9,766 nucleotides of DNA, taken from the NCBI GenBank assembly GCA_001701295.1, contig DAAV01000043.1:1-9766 (forward strand). Direction: 5' to 3'. The notes under the pieces were generated by a model. It was not told where the DNA came from. It saw nothing but the letters and a program-made list of their open reading frames with translations, and did no database searches. Every line of letters begins with the position of its first letter. The first letter of the stretch is position 1. Shown here in pieces: positions 6,821-9,766 of the stretch. The position numbers and the translations under genes were made by a program. This DNA is from Bacteroidales bacterium H10 (lineage in GTDB: Bacteria > Bacteroidota > Bacteroidia > Bacteroidales > Muribaculaceae).

Positions 6821-8029
6821 ATGAAATCAATCAGAGAACTATATCGTATCGGCACCGGGCCGTCGTCATCACACACCATGGGACCACGCAAAGCGGCGGA
6901 AATGTTTCTTGCCGGCCATGCCGGTGCAAAGGGTTTCGAAGTGACCTTATACGGCAGTCTTGCGGCTACTGGCAAAGGACATATGACAGACGAGGCCATC
7001 ATCGATGTTCTCTCACATGCCAACGTGCCTGTGAACATAGTCTGGAAACCTGATGTGTTTCTACCATACCATCCGAACGGCATGAAGTTCGCATCGCTCA
7101 ATTCCGTGGGATTTCCTGAAGATGAATGGACTGTATATTCAGTCGGCGGAGGTGCCCTGGAATACGAGGGCATGCAACATGAGGGGAGCGGCGAGATCTA
7201 TAATATGAACTCGATGACCGAGATCAAGAATTATTGCGAACGCACGGGCCACAGCTATTGGGAATACGTGGAACACTGCGAAGGACCGGGCATCTACGAC
7301 TATCTTAGAGAAGTCTGGGAGGCGATGAAAGCCGCTGTGGAACGCGGCATAAACCGGGACGGCAGACTCCCCGGCCCGCTCAACCTGAAACGCAAGGCTC
7401 TCAACTATTATGTAAAAGCCGGAGGCTATCGCGACAATCTGAAGAGCCGCGGACTCGTTTTTGCCTATGCACTGGCAGTCAGCGAGGAAAACGCTTCGGG
7501 CGGCGTAATAGTCACGGCGCCCACATGCGGATCGAGCGGAGTGGTGCCCGGCGTACTGTATCACCTCTGGAAAAGCCGCAATTTCTCTGAGGAACAAATG
7601 CTGCACGCTCTCGCCACAGCAGGTCTCATAGGCAACATAGTCAAGCACAACGCCAGCATCTCAGGCGCAGATGTAGGCTGCCAGGGAGAGGTCGGAGTGG
7701 CATGTGCCATGGCCGCTGCCGCCGCCAGCCAGCTTTTCGGAGGCAGTCCGGCGCAGATAGAATATGCCGCTGAAATGGGACTTGAGCACCATCTCGGCAT
7801 GACCTGCGATCCGGTGTGCGGACTCGTGCAGATACCCTGCATCGAAAGAAACGCATATGCCGCCGCCCGCGCGCTTGACGCCAATATCTATGCGAGCTTC
7901 ACCGACGGAGTGCATCGCGTAAGTTTCGACAAACTTGTCAAGGTCATGAAAGAGACAGGGCATGACCTTCCTTCACTGTACAAAGAAACCGGCACAGGCG
8001 GTCTCGCAAAGGATTACGAACAGATGTGA
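6821..8029 (+). CDS. sdaA: L-serine dehydratase, single-chain iron-sulfur type
   Basis: L-serine ammonia-lyase that converts L-serine to pyruvate and ammonia in the cytoplasm with an oxygen-sensitive [4Fe-4S] cluster and no PLP. The beta domain comes first ('GTGPSSSHTMGPRKAA', 11-26) and is fused to the alpha domain ('ENASGGVIVTAPTCGSSG', 223-240, and 'GADVGCQGEVGVACAMAAAA', 282-301). Likely cluster ligands are Cys287, Cys329 and Cys340. Their spacing of 42 and 11 residues equals that of Cys343, Cys385 and Cys396 in the Legionella enzyme as I remember it. The 402-aa length is slightly short of the E. coli type (about 455). The ATG at 6821 is chosen, since it gives the canonical 'MKSIRELYRIGTGPSSSHT' start, while a TTG at 6794 would overlap the previous gene. 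It is the last gene of the trpS operon. No clear terminator follows, and its last 16 bases overlap a small convergent ORF. Confidence 0.95.
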   Translation: MKSIRELYRIGTGPSSSHTMGPRKAAEMFLAGHAGAKGFEVTLYGSLAATGKGHMTDEAIIDVLSHANVPVNIVWKPDVFLPYHPNGMKFASLNSVGFPEDEWTVYSVGGGALEYEGMQHEGSGEIYNMNSMTEIKNYCERTGHSYWEYVEHCEGPGIYDYLREVWEAMKAAVERGINRDGRLPGPLNLKRKALNYYVKAGGYRDNLKSRGLVFAYALAVSEENASGGVIVTAPTCGSSGVVPGVLYHLWKSRNFSEEQMLHALATAGLIGNIVKHNASISGADVGCQGEVGVACAMAAAAASQLFGGSPAQIEYAAEMGLEHHLGMTCDPVCGLVQIPCIERNAYAAARALDANIYASFTDGVHRVSFDKLVKVMKETGHDLPSLYKETGTGGLAKDYEQM

Positions 8030-8154
8030 CGCTCCAGCACCTCGGGAGTGAGAAGCGTGTGTTTGTCTGTAAATTTTATCGCATTCAGATCCATTGGTCC
8101 GAGCTGACGGGCGTCTTTAAGATCCGGATGCGGAATCCGCTTTGGTTTCATCAT
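8014..8154 (-). CDS. Candidate 46-aa peptide overlapping the C39/VKOR gene
   Basis: A small ORF in a different frame opens at ATG 8154 (a second ATG directly follows at 8151), 35 bases before the end of the C39/VKOR stop codon, and ends at TAA 8014. The product starts 'MMKPKRIPHPDLKDARQLGP', continues 'MDLNAIKF' and 'KHTLLTPEVLE', and ends 'RHICS'. It is basic at the N-terminus and amphipathic in the middle, with one Cys near the end, no hydrophobic signal and no GG cleavage motif. In its favour, the overlap with the upstream gene is typical of translational coupling, the frame fills the whole convergent gap, and the composition reads like a real peptide. Against it, it is short, it overlaps coding sequence at both ends, and I cannot name its family with certainty. 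It may be a peptide precursor or small partner of the VKOR protein; that is inference. Confidence 0.5.
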   Translation of the reverse strand: MMKPKRIPHPDLKDARQLGPMDLNAIKFTDKHTLLTPEVLERHICS

Positions 8155-9151
8155 TGATTTCTTTGTTTGTCATCAAAGGCATAATACGGTTCAAGCCGAG
8201 CAATACGAACGCATAGGCTCCCACCAATACAAAAAACTCTATTCTCAACGGGAAGATATCTCTTATCCACCCTCCGGTCAGGAAACATATGAAGAGAAGC
8301 CAAAGTGTAGCCTGCACACTGACACACAGCGTGCACCATGCCTTGGCACGGAATTTTTGATACCATATGCTCCAGAGCGTAAAAGGAAGACAGCACACAT
8401 TGCATGCCGCTATATATCCTGTCCATTGCGGGAAAACGAGCAATGCCAGAAGACTCACCGAAAAGTAGCTGAAACCTACCTCGCTCCAGCTGAATATGCC
8501 GTAAAAGCTCGAGGCCCTGGTCTCAAGCACGGAATCACAGCCCCCTTCCTGCAAAACTCCGCAGACACGGTCGGCAGCCCTGCTTTTGATACGCATTGAT
8601 TTCTGGACAAGCATAAAGGTAAGAGCCAGTCCGAGAAAATCGCAAAGCGTGGCAAGGATCAAAGTGACATGCCGGTATATTCCGTTGGAAATGAACAGAT
8701 ACAGGAACAAAGCCACTCCAAGAACCCACAGCATCACTTTTTTTGCCTTGGAAACAAAAATCATCCTTGCATGTGAATGATAGTCCGGCTCCATCGCCGA
8801 ATCAGAGGGAAACGCAAGCCAAACATTTCCATCCCAGGCCTGTCTGAAATTGTCAAGAGGCATTTTTTCGGCTACCCCCTGCGTAAGATAATCGACCGTA
8901 TCGTCTCCTATCCCTGTGACTATCACAAATCCCTGAGGAGTATGAGCAAGAAAAGGAGGTGTTATTTTTCGGATTTCCTTTCGGTCATCAAGTTTAAAGC
9001 CCTGACTTGACACCCCATACTTGTCAAGCAGTTTCGAAAGGCCGAAAAGAGACTTGAAAGGCATAGACTCGAACTGACGGTTCGTATAGTCTGCCGTGTG
9101 CGGCACCGACAATGCAGACAGGAAGTCGGACAGTATGAAATTCGGAGTCAT
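8117..9151 (-). CDS. C39-peptidase-like / vitamin K epoxide reductase (VKOR) fusion membrane protein
   Basis: A 344-aa protein with an N-terminal C39-like domain (about 1-130) and a C-terminal VKOR domain (about 138-325). The C39-like part shows 'LSALSVPHTADYTNRQFES' and 'SLFGLSKLLDKYGVSSQGFKL', as in Bacteroides C39/VKOR fusions, but has no cysteine at all before residue 170, so it cannot be an active cysteine protease. The VKOR part has Cys197 and Cys205 (eight apart, like Cys43 and Cys51 of human VKOR), a nearby Ser ('FSWSEVG'), and the redox pair Cys273-x-x-Cys276 ('WCTLCV'). About five hydrophobic segments are visible (138-157, 161-183, 226-262, 277-294, 303-323). VKOR homologues oxidise Trx-like partners to make disulfides and reduce quinone. 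An upstream CPHC thioredoxin gene on the same strand fits that role. The ATG at 9151 begins at the family start. It could serve general disulfide formation or maturation and export of a peptide. Confidence 0.88.
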   Translation of the reverse strand: MTPNFILSDFLSALSVPHTADYTNRQFESMPFKSLFGLSKLLDKYGVSSQGFKLDDRKEIRKITPPFLAHTPQGFVIVTGIGDDTVDYLTQGVAEKMPLDNFRQAWDGNVWLAFPSDSAMEPDYHSHARMIFVSKAKKVMLWVLGVALFLYLFISNGIYRHVTLILATLCDFLGLALTFMLVQKSMRIKSRAADRVCGVLQEGGCDSVLETRASSFYGIFSWSEVGFSYFSVSLLALLVFPQWTGYIAACNVCCLPFTLWSIWYQKFRAKAWCTLCVSVQATLWLLFICFLTGGWIRDIFPLRIEFFVLVGAYAFVLLGLNRIMPLMTNKEINDETKADSASGS

Positions 9152-9204
9152 AAATAACTGTTCAAATTGATTTAAGTCATCTTATCTGGAAGTGATTTAA
9201 TGTA

Positions 9205-9298
9205 TTCACCGTCTCCGAAAGGCGTTGCTCCGGCATTTCAGATCTGTCGGGGCCACGTCTGTCCAGGACGGTGAAGGCAAGTCATATACCGGAGCAAC
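9205..9298 (-). ncRNA. Candidate pseudoknotted RNA element (or structured intergenic repeat) between thioredoxin and VKOR genes
   Basis: Two perfect inverted repeats are interleaved, in the order A-B-A'-B'. On the minus strand: stem A, GTTGCTCCGG (9298-9289) with CCGGAGCAAC (9233-9224), 10 bp; stem B, TTCACCGTC (9275-9267) with GACGGTGAA (9213-9205), 9 bp plus a possible U-G. The connecting segments are 13, 33 and 10 nt, compatible with an H-type pseudoknot. The last connector holds CC-TTTC-GG, which reads as CC-GAAA-GG, a GNRA tetraloop hairpin, on the plus strand, so the functional strand is uncertain. I cannot match it to a riboswitch or ribozyme class. It fills most of the 170-bp gap 9152-9321, where no convincing protein ORF or terminator was found. 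The strand assignment follows the flanking genes and is a guess. Confidence 0.45.
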
Positions 9299-9321
9299 CA
9301 AGCTACGGTACGGCAAAAAAA

Positions 9322-9615
9322 TTACATTCCTTTCTCAATCTGGGAAAGCAGGAAATCGCCTTCCATCTCTCCGCTCTGTCGCCAGACTTCCTTGCCATCC
9401 TTATATACGATAAATGTCGGTACGGACTGCACATCCGCATCCTGAGCCGCATCCTGATTTTCGTCTATATCAAGCTGAACGATGCGCGCACGGTCTCCGA
9501 CAAGTTCCTTAACCTGTTCGACAACCGGCATCATACGCTGGCAATGAGGGCACCAGGTGGCAAAAAATTCCACAACTACGGTCTTCTGACTATTTACCAA
9601 TTCTGTGTAATTCAT
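9322..9615 (-). CDS. Thioredoxin-family protein with CPHC active site
   Basis: A 97-aa single-domain thioredoxin fold protein. It has the active site 'FFATWCPHCQRMMPVV' with Cys22 and Cys25, the strand 'IVQLDIDENQDAAQDADV', cis-Pro66 in 'VQSVPTFIVYKDGKEV', and a C-terminal helix. The length is normal (about 100-110), missing only part of the first strand and helix. The motif between the cysteines is Pro-His, as in DsbA, not Gly-Pro as in classical thioredoxin. This usually raises the redox potential and makes the protein more oxidising. There is no signal peptide or lipobox, so it is predicted to be cytoplasmic. The ATG at 9615 is preceded by a strongly A/T-rich leader (9616-9650). A VKOR fusion gene follows on the same strand after 170 bp, suggesting a shared thiol-redox role. 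Confidence 0.92.
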   Translation of the reverse strand: MNYTELVNSQKTVVVEFFATWCPHCQRMMPVVEQVKELVGDRARIVQLDIDENQDAAQDADVQSVPTFIVYKDGKEVWRQSGEMEGDFLLSQIEKGM

Positions 9616-9664
9616 AATATAAAAATTAAAAGATTAATATTAAAAGGAGTTTGACATCAAGATA

Positions 9665-9766
9665 TCACACACCGTGATTGACATTGTATACTTCCGTAAG
9701 CATCTCACGAAGGTCGCGGGTGTCACGGAGATTGACATCGCCGTGAGTCATCAACATCATCTCTAT
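9665..9766 (-). CDS. C-terminal fragment of an unidentified protein, cut by window edge
   Basis: The minus-strand frame entering from the right edge stays open for 33 codons and stops at TGA 9665-9667, while the other two minus frames are closed by stops. The tail reads 'MTHGDVNLRDTRDLREMLTE' and ends 'VYNVNHGV'. The charged helical composition looks like real coding sequence and the stop lies 49 bases before the thioredoxin ATG, consistent with a gene upstream in the same direction. I do not recognise the protein from this fragment. Confidence 0.55.
   Translation of the reverse strand: MEMMLMTHGDVNLRDTRDLREMLTEVYNVNHGV

Noticed and set aside
7139..7648. 169-codon open frame on the minus strand opposite sdaA
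   Set aside because: It lies fully antisense to a strongly supported enzyme gene, shows no family motif, and reflects codon bias of the real gene.
9190..9196. Another AAGTGAT heptamer like those in the trpS leader
   Set aside because: A single 7-mer match in A/T-rich DNA without a paired inverse copy is expected by chance.
9205..9298. HDV-like self-cleaving ribozyme
   Set aside because: The interleaved stems resemble its nested topology, but the 13-nt segment between stems A and B and the lack of a proper P1.1, P4 and J4/2 arrangement do not fit.
1..9766. Mobile element, CRISPR array, tRNA or rRNA
   Set aside because: No transposase or integrase, no spaced direct repeats, no tRNA-like cloverleaf and no rRNA sequence were recognised on either strand.

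Overview
The window looks like ordinary chromosome from a gut Bacteroidales, and Muribaculaceae is my best guess. The reasons are: two clear Bacteroidetes-type promoters with a TAnnTTTG -7 box, A/T-rich leaders without Shine-Dalgarno sequences, close Bacteroidales-style versions of every enzyme, a C39-like/VKOR fusion protein of a type I know from Bacteroides, and moderate GC (near 50% by eye). I see no transposase, phage gene, tRNA, rRNA or CRISPR array.

Layout. (1) Bases 2-1507, plus strand: the 3' part of a RibD-C/DHFR-fold reductase, then an aldo/keto reductase 9 bp downstream, probably one operon. (2) 1508-1615: a convergent gap holding a perfect 17-bp inverted repeat. (3) 1616-2780, minus strand: a maltose/galactoside-type hexapeptide acetyltransferase and a DUF6155-like protein of unknown function. 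(4) 2781-3031: a divergent intergenic region with a good promoter for ald. (5) 3032-4141: ald, alanine dehydrogenase, followed by a clear intrinsic terminator. (6) 4275-4386: trpS promoter and leader, with a dyad over the -7 box and a long imperfect inverted repeat that has an alternative pairing partner. (7) 4420-8029, plus strand: trpS, a fused SpmA-SpmB-like membrane protein and a single-chain Fe-S L-serine dehydratase, with 18-19 bp gaps, so very probably one transcript. (8) 8014-9766, minus strand and convergent to the previous block: the tail of an unknown gene, a thioredoxin with a CPHC active site, a 170-bp spacer with a pseudoknot-like arrangement of two perfect stems, a C39-like/VKOR membrane fusion, and an unannotated-looking 46-codon ORF overlapping the end of the fusion gene.

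How the genes work together. Alanine dehydrogenase and serine dehydratase both release pyruvate and ammonia, so the middle of the window is amino-acid catabolism next to tryptophanyl-tRNA charging. The membrane protein between trpS and sdaA may be a transporter, but its substrate cannot be read from sequence. The minus-strand block at the right reads as a thiol-disulfide module: the VKOR domain would make disulfides and pass electrons to quinone, and the CPHC thioredoxin could be a partner. The small ORF and the structured spacer in this module are the best places to look for something undescribed.
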